The notes below the pieces were generated by a model. The model was given only the letters and a program-made list of their open reading frames with translations. It was not told the DNA's origin and did not search any database. From assembly GCA_946531445.1 (NCBI GenBank), contig CAMNAP010000010.1:1-34387 (forward strand): a stretch of DNA of 34,387 nt, written 5' to 3'. Below are positions 1 through 9,924 of the stretch, one piece after another (within the stretch, counting starts at the first letter, position 1; every line of letters starts with the position of its first letter). The translations under genes and the position numbers were made by a program. The stretch comes from an uncultured Clostridia bacterium (GTDB taxonomy: Bacteria; Bacillota; Clostridia; Oscillospirales; Acutalibacteraceae).

Positions 1-2
1 AT

Positions 3-1235
3 TATGAAACAAAGCTGTCAACGGACAAATGCGCTTATAACGACAGCAACTACAAAATTACCTGGGTTGCGGGCAGTCCCATAAAGCTTCATGTTTCACA
101 GTCGGCGCTTGATATTACGGCGGATAATAAAGAAACAAACCACGGAAGCGACCTTGCCGAGCTGACATATACAATCGACAATCTGCACAGCTGCTACTAT
201 AACGAAGACGAGCTGAATATCAGCATCAGCACGAATGCCGATAAGAACAAGCCCGGAAACTACGATATCATCCTTTCCTGTGAGGATAACCCGAATTACG
301 CCGTCAGAACCTTCAACGGTACATACACGGTAGGCAATTCGCCGCACACATGGAGCGACGTTACCTACGAATGGACGGATACCTCCTCCGTAACGGCAAG
401 CCGCAAATGCGTATACTGCGATGAAGCGGAATCCGAAACGGTTGCAACAACCTTTAATGCAACCCCTGCAACCTGCACGGAAAAGGGCAGGACAACATAC
501 ACGGCAACGTTTACAAATTCTGTCTTTGAAACGCAGACAAAAACCGTATTCACGGACGCGCTCGGCCATAAATACGGCGAGGAAGGCGAAGAGAGATATA
601 CCTGTACGGTCTGCGGTGCGGTTGACGAAACGCTGAAAAAGGCCTGCGCTGAAAAGGATAAAGCAGAGTTCGCGGCAAGCGTTACAGCAACGCCCGGGGA
701 CGACGGCGCAACGATTGCGTGGAAGAAAGCGCCCGAAGCAAAGCGTTATGTAATCTACGCTGCCTACTGCGGCAAAAACAAGTATAAGAAGATAAAAACC
801 GTAAAGGGCAATATCACTTCGTTTAAGCTTACAAAGCTCAGCGGCAAGAAAATTAATACCAAGAAAAACCTTAAGGTGTATATTGTTGCTCAAAAGAAGG
901 CGAACGGTAAATGGGTTAAGCTCTTTAAGACCCCGACCTTCCATATCGCAGGCAAAAACAGCAAATATACCAATATTAAGAAAATCAAAGTTAAAAAGGC
1001 TGAATTCACTCTTGAACAGGGCGATACGGCGAAAATAAAAGCATCGCTTGTGCTTGAAAACAAGAAAAAGAAGCCGATTAACCATGTGAGAAAATTCCGT
1101 TATATGTCAACTAATACCGCGGTTGTAAAAGTTACAAAGAGCGGAAAGCTTAAGGCTGTCGGCAAAGGCACGGCAACCGTATATGTATATTCAAATAACG
1201 GCACCGCTAAAGCAATCAAAGTCACGGTTAAATAA
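3..1235 (+). CDS. C-terminal part of a secreted surface protein (MBG-like, Cys-knuckle-like and Big_2-like modules); 5' end outside window
   Basis: Open frame from window start (YETKLSTDKCAYND...) to TAA at 1235. Contains CVYC...YTCTVCG, a Lys-rich region, and a C-terminal Big_2-like 'VVKVTKSGKLKAVGKGTATVYVYSNNGTAKAIKVTVK'. Confidence 0.8.
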   Translation, partial: YETKLSTDKCAYNDSNYKITWVAGSPIKLHVSQSALDITADNKETNHGSDLAELTYTIDNLHSCYYNEDELNISISTNADKNKPGNYDIILSCEDNPNYAVRTFNGTYTVGNSPHTWSDVTYEWTDTSSVTASRKCVYCDEAESETVATTFNATPATCTEKGRTTYTATFTNSVFETQTKTVFTDALGHKYGEEGEERYTCTVCGAVDETLKKACAEKDKAEFAASVTATPGDDGATIAWKKAPEAKRYVIYAAYCGKNKYKKIKTVKGNITSFKLTKLSGKKINTKKNLKVYIVAQKKANGKWVKLFKTPTFHIAGKNSKYTNIKKIKVKKAEFTLEQGDTAKIKASLVLENKKKKPINHVRKFRYMSTNTAVVKVTKSGKLKAVGKGTATVYVYSNNGTAKAIKVTVK

Positions 1236-1246
1236 CAACACCCAAA

Positions 1247-1277
1247 AAGGCGCGGACCCCCGCGCCTTGCTTTTTTT
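1247..1277 (+). terminator. Rho-independent terminator
   Basis: AAGGCGCGG-ACCC-CCGCGCCTT stem followed by TTTTTTT, directly after the stop codon. Confidence 0.85.
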
Positions 1278-1507
1278 ATAAATGGTATGTTGATTGAAAT
1301 TTTTGGACGGGATTTTCTTCTCAACAACGAAAAGGTCCACCGGACCTTTTCACCGACTTCAGCTGCAAACTCCTAGAAGTGTTGTAAAAATGCAGTAAAA
1401 AAACTTATGAGTCTGTGGACTCGGTAGTTCTGATATTAATATGCCGTTTTTCTGAATCAAAAGCAAAAAACAACTGTTTGGTTTCATGGTTCAGCGCTAT
1501 CTGTTTA

Positions 1508-1536
1508 TTGCAATCTTTTTTGCGCTGTGTTATGAT
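1508..1536 (+). promoter_or_regulatory. Putative sigma-A promoter of the two-component operon
   Basis: TTGCAA-N17-TATGAT, about 44 bp upstream of ATG 1580. Confidence 0.5.
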
Positions 1537-1579
1537 TGAGTTGATAAAACAAAGAAACTGTAATAAAACGGAGTCGGTT

Positions 1580-2269
1580 ATGGAAAACATTCTTCTTGTG
1601 GAAGATAATGAGCACATTCTGAAAATCAACAAAAAATATCTTCAGGTGCAGGGCTACCGCGTTTTTCAGGCAACAAGCATTGCGGAAGCGAAAGCGCTTA
1701 TCGAACAAAATGTTTTTGATGTCGTTGTGCTTGATATTATGCTACCCGACGGAAACGGAGTGGATTTTTGCAAAGAGCTCCGCGTGCGCTCTGCCTGTCC
1801 CGTTTTGTTCCTGACCGCCAAGGTCAGCGATGAGGACATCGTCAGCGGGCTTGAAAACGGCGGTGACGATTATCTCACCAAGCCGTATGATTTAGACGTA
1901 TTCGGCGCACGGGTTAAGGCGCTCATCAGACGCAGCAAAAGCACGCTTCCTCAAAACAGCCGTTATTCCGTCGGTGCGCTCTATTTTGATATTGTCAAAT
2001 CGCAGGCATTTGCAGAAAATACCGAGTTGCTGCTTTCGGGCAAGGAGTTCGGGCTGTTGCTGTATCTTGCGCAAAACCGCGCACGGAAGGTATCGAAAGA
2101 GGAGCTCTTTAAAGCGGTATGGGGCGTTAGGGCGGACAGCGATTTTACGGCGGTGTGGACAACGGTATCCCGCCTGAATAAAAAAATCGCCGGCTATGCG
2201 CATCTGTTTTATATAGACTCCGACCACGACGGCTATGAATTAGTAATGATTAAGGCGGGCAGACAATGA
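1580..2269 (+). CDS. OmpR/PhoB-family response regulator
   Basis: MENILLVEDNEHILKINKKYLQ... receiver with VVVLDIMLPDG and K in LTKPYD; C-terminal winged helix. ATG 1580 preceded by GGAG. The ORF-track start at 1415 is an upstream extension. Confidence 0.9.
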   Translation: MENILLVEDNEHILKINKKYLQVQGYRVFQATSIAEAKALIEQNVFDVVVLDIMLPDGNGVDFCKELRVRSACPVLFLTAKVSDEDIVSGLENGGDDYLTKPYDLDVFGARVKALIRRSKSTLPQNSRYSVGALYFDIVKSQAFAENTELLLSGKEFGLLLYLAQNRARKVSKEELFKAVWGVRADSDFTAVWTTVSRLNKKIAGYAHLFYIDSDHDGYELVMIKAGRQ

Positions 2270-4131
2270 AAAATTCATCCAGTAAAACGCTGAATTACGT
2301 CGTATATCTCGTTCTCGTTATAGGCTTTCTTGCCCTTCTTTCGGGAACGCTTCGCGAATTACCCGCCGAAAAGTACAGCGAACGTGATTTTTTAACCTAT
2401 CATAACGAGCTGCTTACACCCGAAGAAATCAGCAACGGCGCAAAGCCGAAGCCGTTTGATGAAAAAAACGGCTTTTCCCGTTACCGCACAAGCGTGATGG
2501 AGCTCGACTTAACGCAGGGCGAGGTTTACGGAATTTATGCGGAAAACTTCACCTATGCAACAAAGGTGTTCGTTGACGGGAAGGTCCTCTATGAAGGCGG
2601 CAGGGTAGCGGATAACAAAGAGGAATATATCCCGAAAACGGGAACCTTTACGGTTTATTTTACCGCAGACGAGCATACGCAAATCGTCATACAGCGCTGT
2701 AATTTTGACCATGCGAGATGGAGCGATTTTTCCTTTAGTATGGATAAGCAGGAAGTGATTACCCGCAACGCGCAGCTCCGTATGTTCAAAAGCCTTGCGA
2801 TTATCGTCTTTCTCTTTACGCTCGGCTTGATTAACCTCGGAATGTTTGCCGGTATGCACGAGCGCAGGCAGTATCTCTGGTACGCAATGAGCTGCTTTTC
2901 CATACTGCTCAATATCGCGCTGACGAACCCGAAGCTGATGATGACAGTCCTCCCGAATCTCAACTGGTTTATCGGGCATAGAATTGAATCCTGCTCGCTC
3001 GTTTTAACGGGCGCGTTTCTGATACTGTTTGTCCACGACTGCATTGAAAAGCCGAAATGGAAATTACTGAACATCGCCGATTATGTTTTAATCTGCGGCT
3101 CGCTTTTATACTTCGTTCTTCTGCCCGTCAGCATTTACAGCCGCTATGTGCTGTATCTCGGTATCGCGGCGGCGGTTTACGGCGTTATCTATTTTATTTA
3201 TTATCTGCTTTGGCTGATAAAAAACAGGGCGTCCGTAAAGCCCGTCAAGCGGCTCTATCTTATCGGCATTCTAATTATCGTTTCCGCCGTAACGATGGGC
3301 GCGGTGCATCTTTCCACGCCGTTCCTTCTTGCCACCAATATCGGGCTGACCGTCTTTGAGGTCATTATGACGCTTGCGATGGCAATGGAATTCAGGGATA
3401 TACAAAAGGCATATGAAACCTCGAAGGGCAACGAGGAACAGCTACGCCGTATGAACGAAAGTATGGAGCAGGGGCTCGAGCTTCAGAAAAACTTTATATC
3501 CATTATGAACCACGAAATCCGCACGCCGTTGACAGTGATTGCGGGATATTCCGAGCTCTCCGCCAGGGAGCTGGAATCGCGCGGTGAAAACGACGAGGAG
3601 CTGATTCGTTCCCTGCAATATATCAAGCAGGAGGCGCTGCGCCTCGGGCGTATTGTGGAGCAATCCGATATCGCCGCAAGGTCAGAGCTGGCGCTGACAA
3701 CGATGGAAGAAATTGCGCTGGAGCAGCTGTTTAAAGAAGCACAGACATTCTGCGAGCCGATTTGCGAAAAGCGCAGTAACCGCATTGTAACGGAATGCGC
3801 TAAGGGACTCTCTTTGAAAGGCTACCACGATAGCCTGATTCAGCTTTTGTATAACCTGATTATCAACGCAAGCCGCCATACGGAAGCGGGAACTATCCGC
3901 CTGTGCGCGGAAAAAGACGAGAGCGCTGTCACCGTAAGCGTTTCGGATAACGGCGACGGTATTGATGAAGCAACGGCGCTTCACGCCTTTGAAAAGGGCT
4001 TCAGCGGCGACGGAGGAAGCGGGCTCGGGCTCGCTATCTGTAAGGAAATTGCCGAAGGTCATCAGGCGGAAATTTTCATTGGAAATAACGAATCGGGCGG
4101 CACAACCGTCCGCACGGTCTTTCCCGTTTAA
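2266..4131 (+). CDS. Membrane sensor histidine kinase with 7TMR-DISM-like N-terminal region
   Basis: ATGA overlap with the regulator; extracellular beta domain then multiple TM helices; HisKA 'ISIMNHEIRTPLTVIAGYSELS'; HATPase 'NLIINASRHTEAG...DNGDGID...GSGLGLAICKEIAEGH'. Confidence 0.9.
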   Translation: MKNSSSKTLNYVVYLVLVIGFLALLSGTLRELPAEKYSERDFLTYHNELLTPEEISNGAKPKPFDEKNGFSRYRTSVMELDLTQGEVYGIYAENFTYATKVFVDGKVLYEGGRVADNKEEYIPKTGTFTVYFTADEHTQIVIQRCNFDHARWSDFSFSMDKQEVITRNAQLRMFKSLAIIVFLFTLGLINLGMFAGMHERRQYLWYAMSCFSILLNIALTNPKLMMTVLPNLNWFIGHRIESCSLVLTGAFLILFVHDCIEKPKWKLLNIADYVLICGSLLYFVLLPVSIYSRYVLYLGIAAAVYGVIYFIYYLLWLIKNRASVKPVKRLYLIGILIIVSAVTMGAVHLSTPFLLATNIGLTVFEVIMTLAMAMEFRDIQKAYETSKGNEEQLRRMNESMEQGLELQKNFISIMNHEIRTPLTVIAGYSELSARELESRGENDEELIRSLQYIKQEALRLGRIVEQSDIAARSELALTTMEEIALEQLFKEAQTFCEPICEKRSNRIVTECAKGLSLKGYHDSLIQLLYNLIINASRHTEAGTIRLCAEKDESAVTVSVSDNGDGIDEATALHAFEKGFSGDGGSGLGLAICKEIAEGHQAEIFIGNNESGGTTVRTVFPV

Positions 4132-4134
4132 CGG

Positions 4135-4170
4135 ATAAAACCTTACAATTCTGTAAGGTTTTATTTTTTT
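4135..4170 (+). terminator. Rho-independent terminator
   Basis: ATAAAACCTTACA-ATTC-TGTAAGGTTTTAT followed by TTTTTT. Confidence 0.85.
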
Positions 4171-4226
4171 GCGCCGCAATTATGATATTTTAGAATAGAA
4201 CTAAATTATATAAAGGAGTAGTGTTT

Positions 4227-7200
4227 ATGAAAAAGGTAAATAAGCTTATGAAAAGTATTACCGCCTTTCTGCTGGCATTGCTGATGTTCTTCAGCCTGCC
4301 GTCGGCAGTATATGCCTATATCGGCGCTGTCGTAACGGGCGATTCGGCTACCAAGCACGGCGTCGGTTTGAAGGACGGCAACGAAACCTATGCGTACATT
4401 GAGAACGATTATATCCATTTTGATGTCTGCATAGCGTCCAGAGCCGTGGAACATCTCGGTATGGTCGGCTCTCATGCGCATACGATTCCGAAATCGGCAT
4501 ACGATACCTACGATAAGAATAAGTATTCGCTGGATGATTTCGGCGCGCAGAATATTACCATTATGAAGGCGCCCGTCAATTCTTATGACGCGGAGCTTGA
4601 TGAATACGACATCGGCAATTATACTCCGATGGTGGTAACAAGAGTTGACCCGCGCTTTGATGTTGACGATTATTTCCCGATGTACGAGGGCGATGACTAC
4701 CCCGCTCATTTCCACGGCGACCTTGCGCTGGATTATCGCTTCGGCACGGGCAATAACGGCTACACCGTTCATACCTATTTTACCCTTGTGAAGCTCAACG
4801 AGGGCAGCCATACGAATACGGATATGAACAGCGTTCCGGTGGATGACAATGACGAAACGGTCAACTGGGGCGTAAGCTGCACCACCTATGTGGAATCCGA
4901 TAAGGTGTTCCGTGAGTTCATCAGCGAGGACAAGACCGGAACCGGCAATCCCGATACCGGCGCGGGCTTTACCGACCGCGTGGAATACCATATGGAAAAC
5001 AACACCTTCTTTAAGGTGGATATGGAGTTCGTTGACTTTGCAAAGATGGGTCACGAAACCATTACGCAGGCGCAGCTCAAGGATATTGCGGTCAATGCGG
5101 AAACGAGAAGCGAAAGCGGAATGCTGTCACAGACCGTGATTTCAAACGGCGTCAGCGCAACCGCGCCGAATACGGTTACGGAAACCTATATCGGCAGTTA
5201 CAGCACGGCGGCTCCGTTTGTTGCCTGCTCCTATTATTACTACCATTCAATGGCGGGCGGCGTTGAAAACCACAACAGCTATTATCCCGAATCAATTGAA
5301 TATGCGGGCAATTCGCTGAAAACCTACACCCCGGGTTACTGGGCGTTTACGCAAAAGAATACGCAGATTATCCTCGATGAAACCATTTCAACAACTACGA
5401 AATACAGCAACGAATTCAGTGGTCTCTGGGGTTTCCGCAACCTGATGCTTAAAGACGAAATTGAGCAGCAGGAAATCGAGCCTGATAAATTCGACATCAG
5501 GGGCGACGCGCAATATCTTGCCGTATTTCCCGACGGCGATAAAAAAGACGACAAGGGCAAGCAGATTTATAAGGTGCTTCCCGCCGCTACCGCCGACGAA
5601 ATCAAAACGCTCGAAAAGACCAACGGCACCTGCGTTGCACAGTATCGCGGCGATTACACCGTCGAAACCAACAGCGACGGCTCCGTAAAATACTATAAAT
5701 TCACGGCGGGCGTTGCCGCGCTCAGCGCGTCCGTTACGGCAACCTGGAACGCGGTAAACAGCTACTTCCGTCTGAAGCCCGACGGTACGCCCGAATTTGA
5801 CCAGAACGCCGTTTCGCTGAACGCCCCGACTTTTAAATTCTATGAGGCGAAGGACGGCGGCGGTCTTACCTTTGACGGGTACGACAGCAAGCTCGGCGTA
5901 AAATTCGGCATCAAGCCCGATAAGAACGGCGCAACGATTAATATCAGCCTGCCCGGCAACTCCGTTCAGGTAAAGGGCGCAAACATTGATACAAAGGGCA
6001 ACCTCGTTTTTACGGGTAAATTTAAAATGAATCTCTTTGTTGCCCAAATGGAAATGCTCAAGCTCGGCTACGGTCTGAACAGTAAAGCCGAATTTGTTTG
6101 CAACGGCGTGCACGCCAAGGGTAAGCTGAAAGTCCCGAAAGCACCCGGCAAGGATAAAGAGGACGACGAAGACGCAAAGCCGAATGTTCTCGGCTTCGGC
6201 GGCGCCAAAATGGAAGGCGAGGTTAATACCTTCCCCGGAGAAGAACTGTATGACTTCAAGTTTGAGCTGACCGTTAAAAACCTGTTCTCAACAAAAGCGG
6301 AGCTCACACTTGTACGGCTGAAAAACGGACGCCTCTGCCCCGAGCATCTCTACTTTGAGCTCAAGGCGGAAGCAGAGGGCGCAGGCATTGATTTAACGCC
6401 CGGCACGCCCGTCGTTACTATCACCGGCGGTGGCGGCGGTATCGACGGTCTTGCTTCTACGATTGACGGAAACTATACCTGCATTCCGCCCGTTGTTCTG
6501 ACTCTTGTAACCTACGGCCAGGTTATCAAGGTGGTCGACGGAAAGCTGACCGCACAAATCGGCCCGAGCATACTGAAGCTGTCGGGTGAAGACCTCGGCT
6601 TTAAGATAGGCGATTCCAACCTTGAAATCGTAGACAGCCTGTACGCAGGCGTATACCTGACGGGTAAAGAAATCACCTACGGAACATCTAATATCGCCAA
6701 GAGGACCTACCGCGGCGTTACCTTCGGCGGCAGCCTCGGTATGGGCGTCAAGATTTTCAACTTCAAAGACGATAAGGACCCGCTTGCCAATACGCTTAAA
6801 TTCTTTAATAATACCATAAGCGCAAACGCTTCTCTCGGCGCTGAAACCTTTGCGGGCGGCGCAACGGATAATTCCAAATGGATGTATCTTTATGTCGGCG
6901 CTTACGGCAACGCTTCCTGCTCGCTGAATATTCCTGCAGGCGTTCCCGCTATCGGCGGCAAGTCGCTGCTCGGCGCAGCACTTGATTTCAAGATTGGCGC
7001 GCAGACGGCGTTTGAAACAGGGAACGGCGGCGACAGCGCAAAGCAGTTCTTCAAGAACGCCTCCATTACCGGCGGTATTGCCGCAACGGGTTATGTATGG
7101 CCCGTTTACGGAAGAGTTATCTATGTGCTTCCCGATAAGGTTTCGCTTCAGGGCAAGCTCTTTAACGAATTGGAGCCGATTAAATGGGATGATATTCTCG

Positions 7201-9902
7201 TAGACAGTCAAAGCGGTCAGAACGCAGGTATTCGTACCGTTGCGCTCAGCGAGCCCGAGATGGTGGAAACCGAGGACGGCGAGCAGGCTATCGCTTACGC
7301 GCAGGCAAACATTGCCCCTGTTAAGACAAGATTGCTTGCAAACAACAACACCAGGAGCACCTTCACCAAGACGGTTGCCGCCAGCACCGCAAATATTGCA
7401 GACGGCGAGCACCTCGTACTTGCTGTTGTTCCGAAGAATGCAGAGGATATTGACGCGCTGGAGAATTCGATTTCCTGCGATAAGCTCGATTCTCTCAACT
7501 GGCTTCCCGACGTCATTCCCGAATCGGATACCGACCCGGGCTACAATGTATGGCGAAGCACCTATGAAGCCGATGAAGAAGGCAATGTTGTAAAGGAAGC
7601 CGTTTATCTTTCGCTCACGAAGGAGCAGGCGGCAAAGAACAGCAGTAAAACCTCCGTTACCGCAGGCGTTGATTTTGATATCCGCGGCCTTGCCACAACG
7701 CCGGTTACCGCTCTGAACGCGTCCCTTTCCGGCGATGTGGTAAGCGCAACGATTGAAAATCCCGAAGCGGAAAAGCATTACGCGCTTTATACCTACCTCG
7801 GCAAAAAGACGCTCGACGAAAACGGAAAAGAGCAGATTTCTGCCGATTACTGCGTAGAGGCGCGCGATATTACCAACACTGCCGACGTTCAGGCAATCAC
7901 GCTGAACACCTCAGGCAATATTGCACCGACGGGCGATTACTATGTAACCACCGCCCTTGTTGAAAAAACCAAGGTAACCGTTAAGAACGATAACGGCACG
8001 GAGGAAGAAATTGACGCGGAAATCCCCGTGGATTCCAACGTATCCGACACAACATATCACTATGTCAACACAACAGTCCCGACTGCGCCGCAAAATGTCA
8101 GCCTTGAACTCATCGGTAACGAGTCGATGAAGGCAAGCTGGAAAAAGGTGGATAACGCAGACGGCTACAAGCTTACGATTTATCAGAAGGACGGCGACGA
8201 GTGGGTAGATACCGAGCGCGGTTATAATCTCACAAACGAGGATTTCTCTGCAACGCAGGGTCTTGCATATGACGAAGCATCCAAAACCTATTCTATTGAA
8301 ATGGCAATGACGGTAGGCGGCGACGGCAAAGCGAGCACGCTCACGAGCGCCGACGGCGACACCGTTCAGATAAGCGCCGAAGCGGCGAAGGAAATCGCGG
8401 CGCTTGAAGCGGGAAAGACCTATAAAATCGGCGTTCAGGCATACAAAACCAACACGCTTCTGCTGGACGGCGAAGCCTCCGATTATGACGAATACAGCGC
8501 GGAAACGCAGTCAGAGGCAAAGCTGCTTCCCGTTTATAAGCCCGTCACCTTTGATGTCAGCGTCGGCGGTGAAACAATTACTCCCGACGAAAACGGTGTC
8601 TATAATGCTGTTGTGAACAATAATGGCTATGCTATAATTCCGAGTAACGCAAAAAGCGGTAATGCGGATGTTTCCGCTAATACTGTATTCACCGTCAGTC
8701 AGGTAAATCTTACGGACGACAGCGGCAACGATTATTCCGTTCCCCTTGACGAGGTTTATGCAGATGAATTCAGAATGCCCGATTTTGAAGGAACCATTGC
8801 TCTTGAAATCTCTGCCAAATATACCCACGACGGCGTAACGGACGAAACTCTCGCCTATGTCTATGTAAGCAAGGATAATGTAGCGCCCGTCATCACGCTT
8901 GATGAGGAAACCTTCTACGCCGATAAGAACGGCGATTATACCGTAACGGGTATGACCGAGCCGGGCGCAACGGTTATTATCAACGGAGAACAAACGGTAA
9001 CAGCTGATAAAAACGGCGCATTTACCTACAGCGCAAATCTCGGCGGTGAGCTTTCCGCCGTTGTAAATATGATGGCAACGGACGAAAATGGAAATGAATC
9101 CGAAACGGTGTCCACCATCATTACGGGTAGTGTGGATATCAGCGGTGCATCGGTCAGCGGCGTTGTTAATAAGACCTATACCGGCGTTGCTCAGACGCAG
9201 GAGCTTACCGTAACACTCGCAGACGGCACTATACTCGATGAAACGGCATACGACATCGCTTATGCGAACAATGTAAATGCAGGTACGGCAACGGTTACCG
9301 TTACGGGTAAAGGACGCTATACGGGAATGCTGACAAAGACGTTCACCATTGCGAAGCTTGACCTTACAGGCGCCACGCTAAAGGGCGTGACAAACCGTGT
9401 TTACAACGGCAAGGCGCAGACTCAGAATGTAACGGTAACGCTGAACGGCAAAACGCTTCCCGCCTCTGCCTATTCCGTAACCTATGCGAACAATACCAAC
9501 GCCGGTAACGCTTCGGTTATCATTAGCGGCAAGGACAATTACAACGGCTCAAAAATCGCGTACTTTACCATAGCCAAAGCGGAGAATCCGTTGAAGCTGA
9601 AAGCGAAAAAGCCGACCGTTAAGTATGCGAAGCTGAAGAAAAAGAACCAAACGCTTGCCCTCAAGAAAGCCGTTACGGTTTCGGGAGCACAGGGGAATAA
9701 TACCTATGCACTTTCCTCTGCAAAGCTCGGCAAAAAGAACTTCAAAAAGAAATTTACCGTCAATAAAAAGACGGGTAAGATTACTTTGAAGAAGGGCTTG
9801 AAGAAGGGCACCTACAAAGTAAAAATCAAGGTGACCGCCGCCGGCAACGGCAATTATAACAAAGCTACCAAAACCGTTACAGTTAAAATTAAAGTTAAAT
9901 AA
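4227..9902 (+). CDS. Large secreted beta-rich surface protein (FN3-like domain, two tandem Ig/MBG-like repeats, Lys-rich C-terminus)
   Basis: Signal peptide MKKVNKLMKSITAFLLALLMFFSLPSAVYA; AGGAG SD 8 nt before ATG 4227; FN3-like 'APQNVSLELIGNESMKASWKKVDNADGYKLTIYQ'; no LPXTG seen. Confidence 0.85.
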   Translation: MKKVNKLMKSITAFLLALLMFFSLPSAVYAYIGAVVTGDSATKHGVGLKDGNETYAYIENDYIHFDVCIASRAVEHLGMVGSHAHTIPKSAYDTYDKNKYSLDDFGAQNITIMKAPVNSYDAELDEYDIGNYTPMVVTRVDPRFDVDDYFPMYEGDDYPAHFHGDLALDYRFGTGNNGYTVHTYFTLVKLNEGSHTNTDMNSVPVDDNDETVNWGVSCTTYVESDKVFREFISEDKTGTGNPDTGAGFTDRVEYHMENNTFFKVDMEFVDFAKMGHETITQAQLKDIAVNAETRSESGMLSQTVISNGVSATAPNTVTETYIGSYSTAAPFVACSYYYYHSMAGGVENHNSYYPESIEYAGNSLKTYTPGYWAFTQKNTQIILDETISTTTKYSNEFSGLWGFRNLMLKDEIEQQEIEPDKFDIRGDAQYLAVFPDGDKKDDKGKQIYKVLPAATADEIKTLEKTNGTCVAQYRGDYTVETNSDGSVKYYKFTAGVAALSASVTATWNAVNSYFRLKPDGTPEFDQNAVSLNAPTFKFYEAKDGGGLTFDGYDSKLGVKFGIKPDKNGATINISLPGNSVQVKGANIDTKGNLVFTGKFKMNLFVAQMEMLKLGYGLNSKAEFVCNGVHAKGKLKVPKAPGKDKEDDEDAKPNVLGFGGAKMEGEVNTFPGEELYDFKFELTVKNLFSTKAELTLVRLKNGRLCPEHLYFELKAEAEGAGIDLTPGTPVVTITGGGGGIDGLASTIDGNYTCIPPVVLTLVTYGQVIKVVDGKLTAQIGPSILKLSGEDLGFKIGDSNLEIVDSLYAGVYLTGKEITYGTSNIAKRTYRGVTFGGSLGMGVKIFNFKDDKDPLANTLKFFNNTISANASLGAETFAGGATDNSKWMYLYVGAYGNASCSLNIPAGVPAIGGKSLLGAALDFKIGAQTAFETGNGGDSAKQFFKNASITGGIAATGYVWPVYGRVIYVLPDKVSLQGKLFNELEPIKWDDILVDSQSGQNAGIRTVALSEPEMVETEDGEQAIAYAQANIAPVKTRLLANNNTRSTFTKTVAASTANIADGEHLVLAVVPKNAEDIDALENSISCDKLDSLNWLPDVIPESDTDPGYNVWRSTYEADEEGNVVKEAVYLSLTKEQAAKNSSKTSVTAGVDFDIRGLATTPVTALNASLSGDVVSATIENPEAEKHYALYTYLGKKTLDENGKEQISADYCVEARDITNTADVQAITLNTSGNIAPTGDYYVTTALVEKTKVTVKNDNGTEEEIDAEIPVDSNVSDTTYHYVNTTVPTAPQNVSLELIGNESMKASWKKVDNADGYKLTIYQKDGDEWVDTERGYNLTNEDFSATQGLAYDEASKTYSIEMAMTVGGDGKASTLTSADGDTVQISAEAAKEIAALEAGKTYKIGVQAYKTNTLLLDGEASDYDEYSAETQSEAKLLPVYKPVTFDVSVGGETITPDENGVYNAVVNNNGYAIIPSNAKSGNADVSANTVFTVSQVNLTDDSGNDYSVPLDEVYADEFRMPDFEGTIALEISAKYTHDGVTDETLAYVYVSKDNVAPVITLDEETFYADKNGDYTVTGMTEPGATVIINGEQTVTADKNGAFTYSANLGGELSAVVNMMATDENGNESETVSTIITGSVDISGASVSGVVNKTYTGVAQTQELTVTLADGTILDETAYDIAYANNVNAGTATVTVTGKGRYTGMLTKTFTIAKLDLTGATLKGVTNRVYNGKAQTQNVTVTLNGKTLPASAYSVTYANNTNAGNASVIISGKDNYNGSKIAYFTIAKAENPLKLKAKKPTVKYAKLKKKNQTLALKKAVTVSGAQGNNTYALSSAKLGKKNFKKKFTVNKKTGKITLKKGLKKGTYKVKIKVTAAGNGNYNKATKTVTVKIKVK
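9132..9578 (+). repeat. Two tandem ~75-aa Ig-like/MBG-like repeats inside the 4227..9902 protein
   Basis: VDISGASVSGVVNKTYTGVAQTQELTVTLADGTILDETAYDIAYANNVNAG...FTIAK (9132-9356) versus LDLTGATLKGVTNRVYNGKAQTQNVTVTLNGKTLPASAYSVTYANNTNAG...FTIAK (9357-9578). Confidence 0.85.
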
Positions 9903-9924
9903 GCAAAGGAAAAGCGCCTCTCTT

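Noticed and set aside
96-1085. 329-aa minus-strand ORF
   Set aside because: Antisense to the clear Ig/MBG-type C-terminal frame; composition typical of a shadow ORF.
1415-1579. N-terminal extension of the response regulator
   Set aside because: Extension (MDSVVLILICRF...) is not receiver-like and spans the likely promoter; ATG 1580 has an SD and starts the canonical MENILLVEDNE.
4221-4226. GTG start at 4221 (and likewise GTG at 31329)
   Set aside because: Both sit inside AGGAGTRGTGTTTATG; the ATG (4227, 31338) has proper SD spacing.
4206-5054. 282-aa minus-strand ORF
   Set aside because: Antisense shadow ORF overlapping the signal peptide and N-terminus of the 4227 gene; no SD or homology signal.
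6393-7778. 461-aa minus-strand ORF opposite the 1892-aa protein
   Set aside because: Mirror ORF from codon composition of the real gene; low-complexity, Cys/Arg-rich composition, no domain; plus strand has signal peptide, SD and recognisable domains.
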